The position numbers were made by a program, and so were the translations under genes. The notes beneath the pieces were generated by a model. That model was not told the DNA's origin. It saw only the letters and a program-made list of their open reading frames with translations, and ran no database searches. A stretch of DNA of 64,000 nt from assembly GCF_018282095.1 (NCBI RefSeq), contig NZ_CP074126.1, forward strand, positions 3,638,341-3,702,340, written 5' to 3'. Below, in pieces: positions 20,330 through 28,833 of this stretch (position 1 is the first letter of the stretch; every line of letters begins with the position of its first letter). This DNA comes from Pseudovibrio brasiliensis (GTDB taxonomy: Bacteria > Pseudomonadota > Alphaproteobacteria > Rhizobiales > Stappiaceae).

Positions 20330-20490
20330 GCTCGTCTCCTTTGCTTGTCCTATTGGATTAACAGTTAACCTGTTTTACAACACTGCCTAAAACACGAAGT
20401 TAGGCAAAATGCTAGTTTATTGCTTATTTGCGACAGACTATATCAACAAATAGCATTTTGCAGACACTTCCCGAAAGCTGGGGGAACAAA

Positions 20491-21450
20491 ATGTCGCAAA
20501 ACCTGTGGGTTTTAACAGATGGCAAAATCGGAGATGTAGCGCAATGCATCGGCGTCGCCGAAGCTTTGGACCTGCCCTACGAAATTCGAATAGTTGCCCC
20601 CCGCAAGCTTTTTACCTACGCAATGCCATGGGGTCCGATAGATCCCAAAGACGCACCACATAAGCCAGAAAGCCCGCTTGCACCCCCATATCCCGCGGTC
20701 GCGATTGCATCCGGGCGCAGAGCGGTGCCCTACTTACGCGCACTAAAGCGGCTTTCCAAGGGCCAGACCTTTACTGTTTTCCTGAAGGACCCAAAGATCA
20801 ACAGCAAATTTGCTGATTTTGTCTGGGCGCCGGAACACGACGGAATTTCCGGAGAAAACATAGTAACAACACTTACGTCACCTCATCGATTTTCCGCACA
20901 AAAGCTACAGGAAGCTCGCAAAAATCCGCTTGAGCACATCGCTGCCCTGCCGCAGCCAAAAGCAGCCGTGTTAATTGGTGGCAACTCCCAGCACCACACC
21001 TTTACGCCCGAAAATATCAACACGCTTCTCGCCGCACTTAAAAATCTGTCGCAGACCCATTCTCTCATGATCACCTGCTCCCGCCGCACCCCACGCGAGC
21101 TGGCAACCGAGCTGCACGACCTCGGCAGATCTGAAGGCAACTTATTCTGGAATGGTGAAGGCGAAAATCCAATCGTGCAGTATCTGGCAAACGCAGAACT
21201 CATTGTTGTTACAACGGACTCCACCAATATGGTGGGGGAAGCCGCGGCCACCGGAAAGCCCATTTACGGCTTCCGTCCAACAGGTGCTCACAAGAAGTTT
21301 GATAGGTTTTTATCAAAAATGGAGGGTTTGGGAGTACTTCATCCCTTCCCCGGAGACATATTAGCACCTACTTATGAACCGATAGACGCAACACCGGATA
21401 TTGCGGATGCCATATCCAAAGCGATTGAACAAAAGCAAGCGAGCGGATAG
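20491..21450 (+). CDS. Mitochondrial fission ELM1-like family protein
   Basis: This 319-residue protein matches the bacterial branch of the Elm1 family (DUF1022). It starts LWVLTDGKIGDVAQCIGVAEAL, and later has ILIGGNSQHH-like and TTDSTNMVGEAAATGKPIYG segments that recall the donor-binding half of GT-B glycosyltransferases. Plant Elm1 acts in mitochondrial division; the bacterial role is unknown, with an envelope-sugar function as one guess. The frame is open back to 20428, but ATG 20491 has GGGGA five bases ahead and aligns with the conserved start. It is on the same strand as trxB, 63 bases upstream, and could be cotranscribed. Confidence 0.9.
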   Translation: MSQNLWVLTDGKIGDVAQCIGVAEALDLPYEIRIVAPRKLFTYAMPWGPIDPKDAPHKPESPLAPPYPAVAIASGRRAVPYLRALKRLSKGQTFTVFLKDPKINSKFADFVWAPEHDGISGENIVTTLTSPHRFSAQKLQEARKNPLEHIAALPQPKAAVLIGGNSQHHTFTPENINTLLAALKNLSQTHSLMITCSRRTPRELATELHDLGRSEGNLFWNGEGENPIVQYLANAELIVVTTDSTNMVGEAAATGKPIYGFRPTGAHKKFDRFLSKMEGLGVLHPFPGDILAPTYEPIDATPDIADAISKAIEQKQASG

Positions 21451-21513
21451 AACCCCTCCCTAACACTGCACTGGTACTATCCAAGCGCGCACGAAATTAA
21501 AGGTTCTGAGGAA

Positions 21514-22476
21514 ATGACTGTTAAGCACACCAAACTCTTGATCGTAGGATCCGGTCCTGCAGGCTACACCGCCGCCATCTATGGCGCGCGCGCAATGCTG
21601 GAGCCGCTTCTGGTCACAGGTGTGCAGACCGGCGGTCAGCTGACCATCACCACCGACGTTGAAAACTACCCAGGCTTTGCTGATCCGATTCAGGGTCCAT
21701 GGCTGGTGGAAGAAATGCGCAAGCAGGCAGAAAATGTCGGCACCAAGATTGATTACGACACCATTCTGGAAGCTGACCTGTCCAAGCGTCCGTTTGAACT
21801 AAAAGGCGACAGCGGCACCATCTACACCGCAGATGCGCTCGTCATCGCAACCGGTGCGCAGGCAAAATGGCTCGGCCTGCCATCCGAAGAAAAGTATCAG
21901 GCTGGCGGCGTATCCGCATGTGCAACCTGTGACGGTTTCTTCTACCGCGGCAAGGAAGTTGTTGTGGTCGGCGGCGGCAACACCGCTGTTGAAGAAGCGC
22001 TTTACCTCGCAAACCTCGCAAGCAAGGTCACTCTGGTTCACCGCCGTGATGCCCTACGCTCCGAAAAGATCCTTCAGGACCGTCTCTTCAAAAACGAGAA
22101 GATCGAAGTGATCTGGGACAGCCAGGTGGAAGAAATCCTCGGCACCGAGAGTCCTGCAGTTGTGACCGGCGTTCGCCTGAAAAACCGCAAGACCGGTGAA
22201 ACCACCGAGATGTCCACTGACGGCGTATTCATCGCAATCGGACACGCTCCAGCGGTTGATCTTGTCAAAGATCAGGTAAAGATGAAGGAATCCGGTTACA
22301 TTTGGACCGAAGCTGATTCAACCCAGACTTCCATTCCGGGCGTGTACGCAGCTGGCGACGTGACAGACGAGCACTACCGTCAAGCTGTAACCGCAGCAGG
22401 AATGGGCTGTATGGCTGCACTGGAAGCAGAACGCTACCTGGCAGCTCTGGAAGCTGAAACCGAAGCAGCTGAATAA
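21514..22476 (+). CDS. trxB: Thioredoxin reductase
   Basis: This 320-residue FAD enzyme reduces thioredoxin with NADPH. It has the FAD-binding start LLIVGSGPAGYTAAIYGARA, the redox-active pair Cys136-Ala-Thr-Cys139 in SACATCDGFF, the NADPH-binding VVGGGNTAVEEAL, and the C-terminal FAD motif VYAAGDVTDEHYRQAVTAAG. Length is standard. The gene is followed after 27 bases by a LysR regulator on the same strand, so the two likely form an operon. An Ala/Glu-rich tail of about 15 residues ends the protein. Confidence 0.97.
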   Translation: MTVKHTKLLIVGSGPAGYTAAIYGARAMLEPLLVTGVQTGGQLTITTDVENYPGFADPIQGPWLVEEMRKQAENVGTKIDYDTILEADLSKRPFELKGDSGTIYTADALVIATGAQAKWLGLPSEEKYQAGGVSACATCDGFFYRGKEVVVVGGGNTAVEEALYLANLASKVTLVHRRDALRSEKILQDRLFKNEKIEVIWDSQVEEILGTESPAVVTGVRLKNRKTGETTEMSTDGVFIAIGHAPAVDLVKDQVKMKESGYIWTEADSTQTSIPGVYAAGDVTDEHYRQAVTAAGMGCMAALEAERYLAALEAETEAAE

Positions 22477-22503
22477 CAAACTGGGAAGATTGGGGGAAAG
22501 CAG

Positions 22504-23415
22504 ATGCCAGGCCGTTCTTTAGATTGGGACAAGCTGCGAATTTTTCATGCAGCAGCGCAGGCAGGAAGCTTTACCCACGCAGGCGAAGCTCTCAACATGA
22601 GCCAGTCGGCTGTCAGCCGTCAGGTGAGTGCCCTTGAAGCTGAGCTGGGTGTCCCCCTCTTCCACCGTCATGCGCGAGGACTGATCCCGACAGAACAGGG
22701 CGAGCTCCTTTACAGAACCGCCCGTGAAGTTCTGCTAAAACTGGAGACCGTTCAGTCCCGCCTGACAGACAGCAAGGAAAAGCCGAGCGGCACGCTCCGT
22801 GTCACCACCACTGTAGGTCTCGGCTCAACCTGGCTTACAGCTCGAGTGAACGAGTTCGTGGATCTTTATCCGGACATGCGTCTGGAAATCATCTGTATGG
22901 ATGATGAGCTGGATCTGGGCATGCGTGAGGCCGATGTGGCCATTCGCCTGCGCCAGCCAACCCAGCCGGACCTTATCCAGCGCAAGCTCTTCACTGTGCA
23001 CTTCCACGTCTACGCATCACCGAAATACATCGAGCGCTATGGCAGCCCAAGCACCATTGACGATCTGGACCATCACCGCCTGATCACTATCGGCGACAAC
23101 ATGGCCTCCTATCTGCGCGCCATGAACTGGCTGGCAACCGCTGGCCTGCCAAACGGTGAGCGTCGTGACGTCTCCCTGCGCGTGAACAACCTCTCTGGCA
23201 TCAAGAAGGCAGTTCAGACCGGCGTAGGCATCGCGATCCTGCCGGACTACATGGTTGAGCCGGGAGCAGGTATCAAACGCGTCATGTCCGTCACGCAGGA
23301 AGAACTGCCAAGCTTCGACACTTACTTCGTGTATCCGTCCGAACTGAAGAACACTGCTCGCGTGACCGCATTCAGAGACTTCCTCGTCTCCTACGCAGAA
23401 CGCTGGACTCACTAG
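22504..23415 (+). CDS. LysR-family transcriptional regulator
   Basis: This 303-residue protein has an N-terminal winged helix (residues 6-65, DKLRIFHAAAQAGSFTHAGE then SQSAVSRQVSALE) and a periplasmic-binding-protein-like effector domain (residues 95-295). GGGGAAAG is a strong ribosome site eight bases before ATG 22504. It lies just 27 bases after trxB, as in many Hyphomicrobiales, so it may be read through from trxB and may respond to redox state or to a small effector; the effector is not visible. A strong terminator follows at 23531. Confidence 0.93.
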   Translation: MPGRSLDWDKLRIFHAAAQAGSFTHAGEALNMSQSAVSRQVSALEAELGVPLFHRHARGLIPTEQGELLYRTAREVLLKLETVQSRLTDSKEKPSGTLRVTTTVGLGSTWLTARVNEFVDLYPDMRLEIICMDDELDLGMREADVAIRLRQPTQPDLIQRKLFTVHFHVYASPKYIERYGSPSTIDDLDHHRLITIGDNMASYLRAMNWLATAGLPNGERRDVSLRVNNLSGIKKAVQTGVGIAILPDYMVEPGAGIKRVMSVTQEELPSFDTYFVYPSELKNTARVTAFRDFLVSYAERWTH

Positions 23416-23530
23416 TTCAAAACGCAGTTCAGGCGCCGCAAAAGAACTGATTTGGCTTGATTAGCCTCCTCAGTGGAATCAACCAGAAGTTTTGCACCGC
23501 AAAATAAAAAATATTTCTGATCTCTTTTGA

Positions 23531-23560
23531 AGCCTCTCAAGCAACATGAGAGGCTTTTTT
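23531..23560 (+). terminator. Intrinsic terminator of the trxB-lysR unit
   Basis: AGCCTCTCA (23531-23539) pairs with TGAGAGGCT (23546-23554), followed by TTTTTT. Confidence 0.88.
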
Positions 23561-23692
23561 GAGGCCTGCGCATCCCGAAATGACAATATCTTACGCAGAG
23601 TTAGCTTTATGATAGTTGTCAGATCCTGCAAGGAAGTTCCGAGCGCCTCAAGCTCTTCACAAAATGCATAGCTGCAATGCAAAAATTAAGGA

Positions 23693-23721
23693 TTGCTGTT
23701 TCGGCGCTGCACTGCATATAT
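23693..23721 (+). promoter_or_regulatory. Predicted promoter of the candidate small RNA
   Basis: TTGCTG (23693-23698), a 17-base spacer and ATATAT (23716-23721). Transcription would start near 23728. Confidence 0.45.
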
Positions 23722-23727
23722 ACACCT

Positions 23728-23870
23728 GCTGTTGATCAGTTGCTGCCACACCTCTCCTCCCAGTGGCTCCAACATTCGATCAACTGTTCCCCTCTGGAAG
23801 GTGATTGCACCCATTAGGTGCTTTATCATTCATCACTTCTAAACCGGACCGCATGGTCCGGTTTTTTTTT
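23728..23870 (+). ncRNA. Candidate trans-acting small RNA with an anti-Shine-Dalgarno loop
   Basis: About 140 bases without an ORF, framed by a promoter-like pair and a perfect terminator. GTTGATC (23731-23737) pairs with GATCAAC (23778-23784). Inside it GCCAC (23745-23749) pairs with GTGGC (23763-23767), leaving the pyrimidine loop ACCTCTCCTCCCA, complementary to ribosome-binding sites. A second CU-rich stretch, GTTCCCCTCTGG, is single-stranded. A second hairpin has GCACC/GGTGC (23807-23811 and 23817-23821), with GTGAT/ATCAC outside it. The layout recalls the anti-SD sRNAs of alphaproteobacteria (alpha-r14/alpha-r15 style), which repress mRNAs for transporters through base pairing. Family membership is an inference; transcription is unproven. 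Confidence 0.6.
23841..23870 (+). terminator. Terminator of the candidate small RNA
   Basis: AACCGGACC and GGTCCGGTT form a nine-base perfect stem with a GCAT loop and a run of nine or more T. Confidence 0.92.
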
Positions 23871-24361
23871 GCCAAATCGCTGAAGTGACCAAGGGGCTTC
23901 CTTAGGTTTTTAGCCAGAAAAATCTTCCTAAGCCCACCATGCCTCAACCCACTTAAAGCCAGTTCCAAGCCTAATCAGCTGTTCTCTATGTGGTTTTTGA
24001 GAAATGTGGAGGCTCGAAAAGTACCGCTCCACCAGCACCGAAATCACACTGCCCAACAACAAAGCAAGCCCGCTCACATTTTGGGCAAACTAAAAAATCA
24101 ACTATCTCAGATGCACGCAGAGACATGCGGATTCAACAGGCTATTGCGCAGCCAGACTAAGGGAAAACCCATTAGATTCGAGGTATTTCCAAACTATCAA
24201 AACTAGTAATTCCTGCAAAATACACTTGAATTAACTATAAATTTCCTAGGTAAATCTTCAAACAGTGAAATTTCACCACCCCTAATCAGCGAAATTACAA
24301 ATCACCTTGCATCCTTTACTTATCGAATCATACCTATTGGCAAATATCCGAGGTAGTGGAT

Positions 24362-24505
24362 GTGAATGACCTGAGAAAAGCATTTTACACTCTGGTTGCC
24401 TGCGCACTTTTCGCAATCTATGGCGAAATCTCCCACGCCATCAGCGAAGCCGACAAGGCAGAGCGTATGAGCACCCAAATCACTTTGCACATTCCGGCAG
24501 AATAA
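24362..24505 (+). CDS. Candidate 47-residue secreted or membrane protein
   Basis: The frame runs from GTG 24362 to TAA 24503-24505. GAGGT lies about seven bases ahead. The product has a short basic start (NDLRKAF), a hydrophobic stretch (YTLVACALFAIYG) ending near SHA, then a polar tail of about 25 residues, a signal-peptide-like or anchored design. A 9-base stem AAAAGCGGC/GCCGCTTTT (24504-24551) begins at its stop codon. An alternative GTG start is at 24356. No family is recognised. The gene sits alone between the small RNA and msrP. It could be a chance frame. Confidence 0.42.
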   Translation: MNDLRKAFYTLVACALFAIYGEISHAISEADKAERMSTQITLHIPAE

Positions 24506-24551
24506 AAGCGGCCTGAACTGATTCCTCTTTTGACGAGGACACGCCGCTTTT
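24504..24551 (+). terminator. Possible terminator of the small ORF
   Basis: AAAAGCGGC (24504-24512) pairs with GCCGCTTTT (24543-24551); an inner CCTC/GAGG helix closes the long loop. The T-run is short. Confidence 0.5.
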
Positions 24552-24682
24552 CAATTATCCACAGCATCAGGCAGTTTATCCTTCCAGTTTAGTCCTGCCC
24601 AAAGCTGCAACCATCAAAACCCATTGAGTATCCGGGCGATTTCACCAAACGCAGTCACAACCGCGCGCCGGAATGCACCTAC

Positions 24683-24715
24683 AAAAAAGGCCCAAGCGGA
24701 TTTCGCTCAGGCCTC
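24683..24715 (-). terminator. Intrinsic terminator of msrP
   Basis: Read on the minus strand, AGGCCTGAGCG pairs with CGCTTGGGCCT (two wobble pairs) around AAATC, followed by TTTTTT. Confidence 0.85.
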
Positions 24716-24739
24716 TTTTAAAGCTCGTGGTAGTGCCTC

Positions 24740-25714
24740 TTACTTGTAGAGGTCCTGCCCTTGCAGATCTTTGTAAAGGTGCGCCACCTGCTCTGCGTAG
24801 CCGTTGAACAGCTGTGTCGGCACACGTTCATCCGTTCCCAGCAAACGCTCCGTTGCTTGAGACCAACGCGCATGCGGCACTTCAGGGTTCACATTCGCCC
24901 AGAAGCCATACTCGCTCGGGCCAATCTTTTCCCAGAAGCTGACTGGACGCTCATCAGTGAAGGTGATCTTCACGATGGACTTGATGGACTTGAAGCCATA
25001 CTTCCACGGCATCACCAGACGGATCGGCGCGCCATACTGCTTCAGCAGCGGCTTGCCATAGATACCGGTCGCAACAAACGCCAGATCGTTCATCGCTTCA
25101 TCCATGGTCACACCTTCAACGTAAGGCCATGGATACCAGAACTGACGCTGACCACTGGCCACGTCGGAATCTTCAAAGGTCTCAAAGCGAATGTACTTGG
25201 CACCGTTCTGAGGCCCAGCGTACTTCACCAGCTCCGCCAGCGGGAAACCAGTCCACGGCACAGCCATCGCCCACGCTTCCACGCAGCGGTGACGGTACAA
25301 ACGCTCCTGCAACGGCATCTTGCGCACCAGATCATCAAAATCGATGGTCTGCGGATTGTCGACAAGACCATCAATGGTGATCGCCCAAGGGCGGATCTTC
25401 AGCGCCTGCGCGGCACCAGAAATGCGCTTGTGAGAGCCAAACTCATAGAAGTTGTTATAGACCGAAGTCACGCTCTCCGGCGTAATCGCGCGCTTGAGCG
25501 TAAAGTCAGGGTTCTGCTTGGCCGGGTAAAGGTCAAGCGTCGGATCTTTACCCTCTTGAGCAAACACACTGCTCACAAGGCCACCACCGCCAGCTGCCAG
25601 ACCAAGGCCTACGGCACCCAAGCCTTTCATAAACCTGCGCCGGTTGAAGAACACATCCTCAGGTGTCGCTTCTCTTTCCGGAATAATCCATTCAGGCCTA
25701 TGAATAATGTTCAT
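24740..25714 (-). CDS. msrP: Protein-methionine-sulfoxide reductase, catalytic molybdoenzyme subunit
   Basis: This 324-residue periplasmic molybdenum enzyme (YedY/MsrP) repairs oxidised methionine in envelope proteins. A twin-arginine signal (NRRRFMKG, residues 24-31) is followed by a glycine-rich hydrophobic stretch and an AQ cleavage region near residue 52. The molybdenum-ligating cysteine is Cys144 in YRHRCVEAWAM. The rest is the sulfite-oxidase fold with WPYVEGV and MPWKYGFKS. It needs molybdopterin; moaD and moaE lie at the far end of the window. The haem membrane partner MsrQ normally follows msrP but is not found within the neighbouring genes. GGGAG lies eight bases before the ATG. Confidence 0.95.
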   Translation of the reverse strand: MNIIHRPEWIIPEREATPEDVFFNRRRFMKGLGAVGLGLAAGGGGLVSSVFAQEGKDPTLDLYPAKQNPDFTLKRAITPESVTSVYNNFYEFGSHKRISGAAQALKIRPWAITIDGLVDNPQTIDFDDLVRKMPLQERLYRHRCVEAWAMAVPWTGFPLAELVKYAGPQNGAKYIRFETFEDSDVASGQRQFWYPWPYVEGVTMDEAMNDLAFVATGIYGKPLLKQYGAPIRLVMPWKYGFKSIKSIVKITFTDERPVSFWEKIGPSEYGFWANVNPEVPHARWSQATERLLGTDERVPTQLFNGYAEQVAHLYKDLQGQDLYK

Positions 25715-25958
25715 GCTGCCATCTCCCAGCGGGTAAGGGTTACGGTAATCTCTACCAATATTGCCTATGACTTAGCTGCGAAACTCCCTAAACTTCAAGT
25801 AAAGCCCCCGTGATACCGCGCGTGATCGAAGACGAGAAGCGGCTACATTGCCGTCGATTGACAGAAGTGAAGAAGAGTGAACGTCCCCGAAGCATTGTCG
25901 GATCCAGCAGCTGTGCTAATCTCCAAGCTTTAAGCCTGCTGCGTTTTTCGAGTGCACC

Positions 25959-26408
25959 ATGACCGATTGCTTTGTCTGTACCAAACACAAGACCCTCACA
26001 TCCAACCTGATGATCAATATCGATGGATATGACGACTTCGTTGTTGCACATGCTCCGGATCGGACTGAGGACGGGTCAAACCTCATTGGAGCTTTGATCA
26101 TTGAGCCGCGAACTCACGTTCAGAATTGGTCAGAGCTCAACCCTGTACAGGCAGGCAAGCTTGGCTCTCTGATTGGGCAAATCACTGGTATCCTCTATGC
26201 TCATGAGAATATTGAGCACGTCTATACGTGGGTGTTTGGTGATGCAGTTGCCCATCTCCATGTCTGGCTCATGCCCCGCTACAAAGGCACACCTAGAGAG
26301 TACTGGGGGACAAAGGTAACCGAATGGCCAGAAGCTCCGAAAGGTGGGTATTCTGAGATGGCACAGTTCATCTCCGAGTTTAAAGAGCTGATGACCGAGA
26401 GCGTCTGA
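25959..26408 (+). CDS. HIT-superfamily protein with an HxHxW motif
   Basis: This is a 149-residue cytoplasmic protein. The N-terminus has CFVCTKHK, which recalls the zinc knuckle of HIT proteins. The signature region is VAHLHVWLMPRY: the first two histidines of HxHxHxx are present, but the third position is Trp. The second histidine is the nucleophile in the family, so nucleotide hydrolase or transferase activity may remain. The C-terminus (YWGTKVTEWPEAPKGGYSEM) is typical for a subfamily I cannot name. It is divergent from msrP over a 244-base spacer and ends in a terminator. Substrate unknown. Confidence 0.83.
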   Translation: MTDCFVCTKHKTLTSNLMINIDGYDDFVVAHAPDRTEDGSNLIGALIIEPRTHVQNWSELNPVQAGKLGSLIGQITGILYAHENIEHVYTWVFGDAVAHLHVWLMPRYKGTPREYWGTKVTEWPEAPKGGYSEMAQFISEFKELMTESV

Positions 26409-26420
26409 TCTCCAACAGAA

Positions 26421-26452
26421 AAACCCGGAGCTCGGCCCCGGGTTCTTTTTCT
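26421..26452 (+). terminator. Intrinsic terminator of the HIT gene
   Basis: AACCCGG and CCGGGTT form the stem (26422-26428 and 26438-26444), followed by CTTTTTCT. Confidence 0.82.
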
Positions 26453-26465
26453 GTCTCACGCTGGA

Positions 26466-26509
26466 GCGTATTCCCGAAAAGTGGCTCCGGTTTTCGGATA
26501 AGAATACGC
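26466..26509. repeat. Palindromic intergenic repeat, copy B (core only)
   Basis: Outer arms GCGTATTC/GAATACGC and inner arms CCGAAAA/TTTTCGG surround GTGGCTCCGG. It lacks the CTAAAGCAG tail of copy A and separates two converging genes. Confidence 0.85.
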
Positions 26510-26526
26510 GCGCAAGCTCTGGAGTG

Positions 26527-28587
26527 TTAGGCAGGTGCTGTCGCACTCTCGATGACTTTGTCCGCGGCCTTGCCAGAAAGCTCGGCCAAATGGTCAAAGT
26601 TGCGGGAGAATGTGGCCACACCGGCTGTTGCAGAGCGCAGCTCCACAATGAGGTCGCTGAGCTCACTCTCTGGGATCATAGCTTCCACTTCATCCCAGCC
26701 ATCCCAGTCATCACGAGCGTCAAACCCGAGGATCTGACCACGACGACCGGAAACAATCGCATTGATGCGTGCCGTCGTCTCTGACGGGCAAGCCACAACA
26801 ACCTTATCGATTGGCTCAAGCAGCACAGGCTTACATTCCTTCAGGCCATCTCTCATGGCAAGAATACCAGCCATACGGAACGCCTGATCAGAGCTGTCCA
26901 CGGAGTGGTAGGAACCATCCTTCAGCGTCACAGCCACATCGACAACAGGGAAGCCCAGAGGCCCTTTCTCAAGCGCTTCTTTCACGCCTTCACCAACAGA
27001 TGGAATGTATTGCTTCGGCACCACACCACCAGTGATCGTGTCATTGAAGCTGTGGCCTTCACCGCGAGGCATCGGCTGAATGGCCAGCACCACATCACCA
27101 AACTGACCATGACCGCCACTCTGTTTCTTATGGCGTCCACGCAGCTCAGTTTTACCGCGAATGGTCTCCTTGTATGGAATGCGAGGTTCAAAGCTCTTCA
27201 CGGATAGACCATAGCGCCCTGTCAGCTTTTCAAGAGCAACACGCAGGTGCATTTCACCCTGGCCTTCCATCACGGTCTCACCCGTACTTTGGATTTGAGT
27301 GATGCTCAGGGAAGGATCTTCATCCACCAGTTTGGAAAGAGCGGTAGAGAGGCGCACCTCGTCTTTGCGCTCTGTAGCCTTGATGCCCTTGGAAAGCACT
27401 GGATCAGGGCTGTCCGGCACAAAGAAAGTTTCCTTAGGCTTGGCACCCACACCAAGCGTCATGCCTGTCTCGATGTTATCCAGCTTGCCAAGTGCCACCA
27501 GATCACCAGCCGCAGCTTCTGTAATCTTCTTCGGCTGCAAACCAAACATCTCAAAGAGACCAGAAGGACGATACTCTTCGCCATGGCTATCATAGAGAAG
27601 CGCGCCTTCTTTCAGCGAACCACCAAACAGACGGGCAACAGAGAGCTTGCCGCCATGAGAGGTGTGATAGGTCTTCAGCACCTGAAGAACCGCCTCATCT
27701 TCACCAAGGCCAAGGCGCTTGCGGGTATCAGCCACATCCGGTGCATCATGGCGCAGTGCCTTCAGCAAGCGGCGAATACCATTGCCTTTGATCGCGCTGC
27801 CAATGAACACAGGGCAGATCTCACCGCGCTGCATTTCCTGCACAAGGTCATCAAAAATGATTTCATTCTCAGGAGACTCATCCTCAAGGAGCTGCTCCAT
27901 CAGAACATCATCGTGGTCAGCCAGCATTTCCATCATGGCATAGCGCGCTTCCACCTCACGGCCGCGCTCATCATCAGGAATTTCAATGGTCTTGCTTGGC
28001 TTGCCATCCTGGTAAACAAAGGCCCGTTCCAGCGCCAGGTCAATAAAGCCTGTCGCCACGCCGTTCTCCCAGATCGGGATCTGGCGCAGAACCATCGGCA
28101 AACTGGAAGCTGGCTGCAATGCCTGAAGCATCGCCCGCACACTGCCGGTTGCCTTATCAATTTTGTTCAGGAAGAGAACATGCGGGATATTCCGCTGTTC
28201 AAGTGATTTCAGAATGAGCTGAAGAGCCGCTGTCTTCTTTTCATCTGGTTCAGCAACAACAACGGCAATATCAACACCGTTTAAGACACTGTTGCCTTCA
28301 TGAAGAAATTCTACGGATCCAGGGCAGTCGATAAATGTGAAGTGATCGCCCTTGTAGGTGCAGGTGGCAATGTTCGCTTCAACGCTCATTGCGTGATCGC
28401 GTGCTTCGTCACTGCTGTCACCCAGTGAGCTTTTCGCGTCAACACTACCCTGTCGCCCAATAGCCCCCGTTCGCGCTAGAAGAGCTTCCAGCAGTGTGGT
28501 CTTGCCACTTGCGAAAGGTCCAATAATGGCAACCGAACGAGGGCTGCTAACCCTGCCTCCGGCAACTCCGACATGCTTTTCTCCCAT
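26527..28587 (-). CDS. Elongation factor G-like GTPase (second EF-G)
   Basis: This is a 686-residue translational GTPase. G1 is GPFASGKTT (residues 23-31), G3 is DCPG and G4 is NKID. The EF-G domain II, III, IV (SGGHGQFGDVVLAIQP) and V regions follow in order. The G1 loop and the missing classical switch II sequence place it with the divergent EF-G-like proteins found in alphaproteobacteria and actinobacteria, not the main FusA, which sits with rpsL/rpsG. A role in ribosome recycling, stress or tetracycline-like resistance is known only for some relatives. Start ATG 28585-28587 has GGGAG upstream; the frame extends to 28782 without homology. Confidence 0.93.
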   Translation of the reverse strand: MGEKHVGVAGGRVSSPRSVAIIGPFASGKTTLLEALLARTGAIGRQGSVDAKSSLGDSSDEARDHAMSVEANIATCTYKGDHFTFIDCPGSVEFLHEGNSVLNGVDIAVVVAEPDEKKTAALQLILKSLEQRNIPHVLFLNKIDKATGSVRAMLQALQPASSLPMVLRQIPIWENGVATGFIDLALERAFVYQDGKPSKTIEIPDDERGREVEARYAMMEMLADHDDVLMEQLLEDESPENEIIFDDLVQEMQRGEICPVFIGSAIKGNGIRRLLKALRHDAPDVADTRKRLGLGEDEAVLQVLKTYHTSHGGKLSVARLFGGSLKEGALLYDSHGEEYRPSGLFEMFGLQPKKITEAAAGDLVALGKLDNIETGMTLGVGAKPKETFFVPDSPDPVLSKGIKATERKDEVRLSTALSKLVDEDPSLSITQIQSTGETVMEGQGEMHLRVALEKLTGRYGLSVKSFEPRIPYKETIRGKTELRGRHKKQSGGHGQFGDVVLAIQPMPRGEGHSFNDTITGGVVPKQYIPSVGEGVKEALEKGPLGFPVVDVAVTLKDGSYHSVDSSDQAFRMAGILAMRDGLKECKPVLLEPIDKVVVACPSETTARINAIVSGRRGQILGFDARDDWDGWDEVEAMIPESELSDLIVELRSATAGVATFSRNFDHLAELSGKAADKVIESATAPA

Positions 28588-28833
28588 GATCCATACTCCC
28601 TGTTTGGGTTTGGGAAGCAGGCACGGGCGTCTGCGCCATGGCGGCGCAAAATCACACGCGCCTTCCAGAGAATTATAAGACTCTGGATAAGTATCGTCAC
28701 TCGGAAACGCTGTGATATGCAAGCGCCAAAACAGCGACGGACTGAAACGTGACAGTCCGCCGCACAATATGAACCGGTGCAATTTATAAGGATCAAAGGG
28801 TTAGGTTTCTCCATCCCCCTAAGATTTAAAGGA

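Noticed and set aside
23988-24206. A 72-codon frame after the candidate sRNA
   Set aside because: His/Gln/Lys-rich composition, no ribosome site, no hydrophobic core or motif.
24761-25813. A 350-codon plus-strand frame antisense to msrP
   Set aside because: Shadow of msrP, whose Tat signal and molybdenum cysteine are unmistakable.
27247-28206. A 319-codon plus-strand frame antisense to the EF-G-like gene
   Set aside because: Shadow without motifs.
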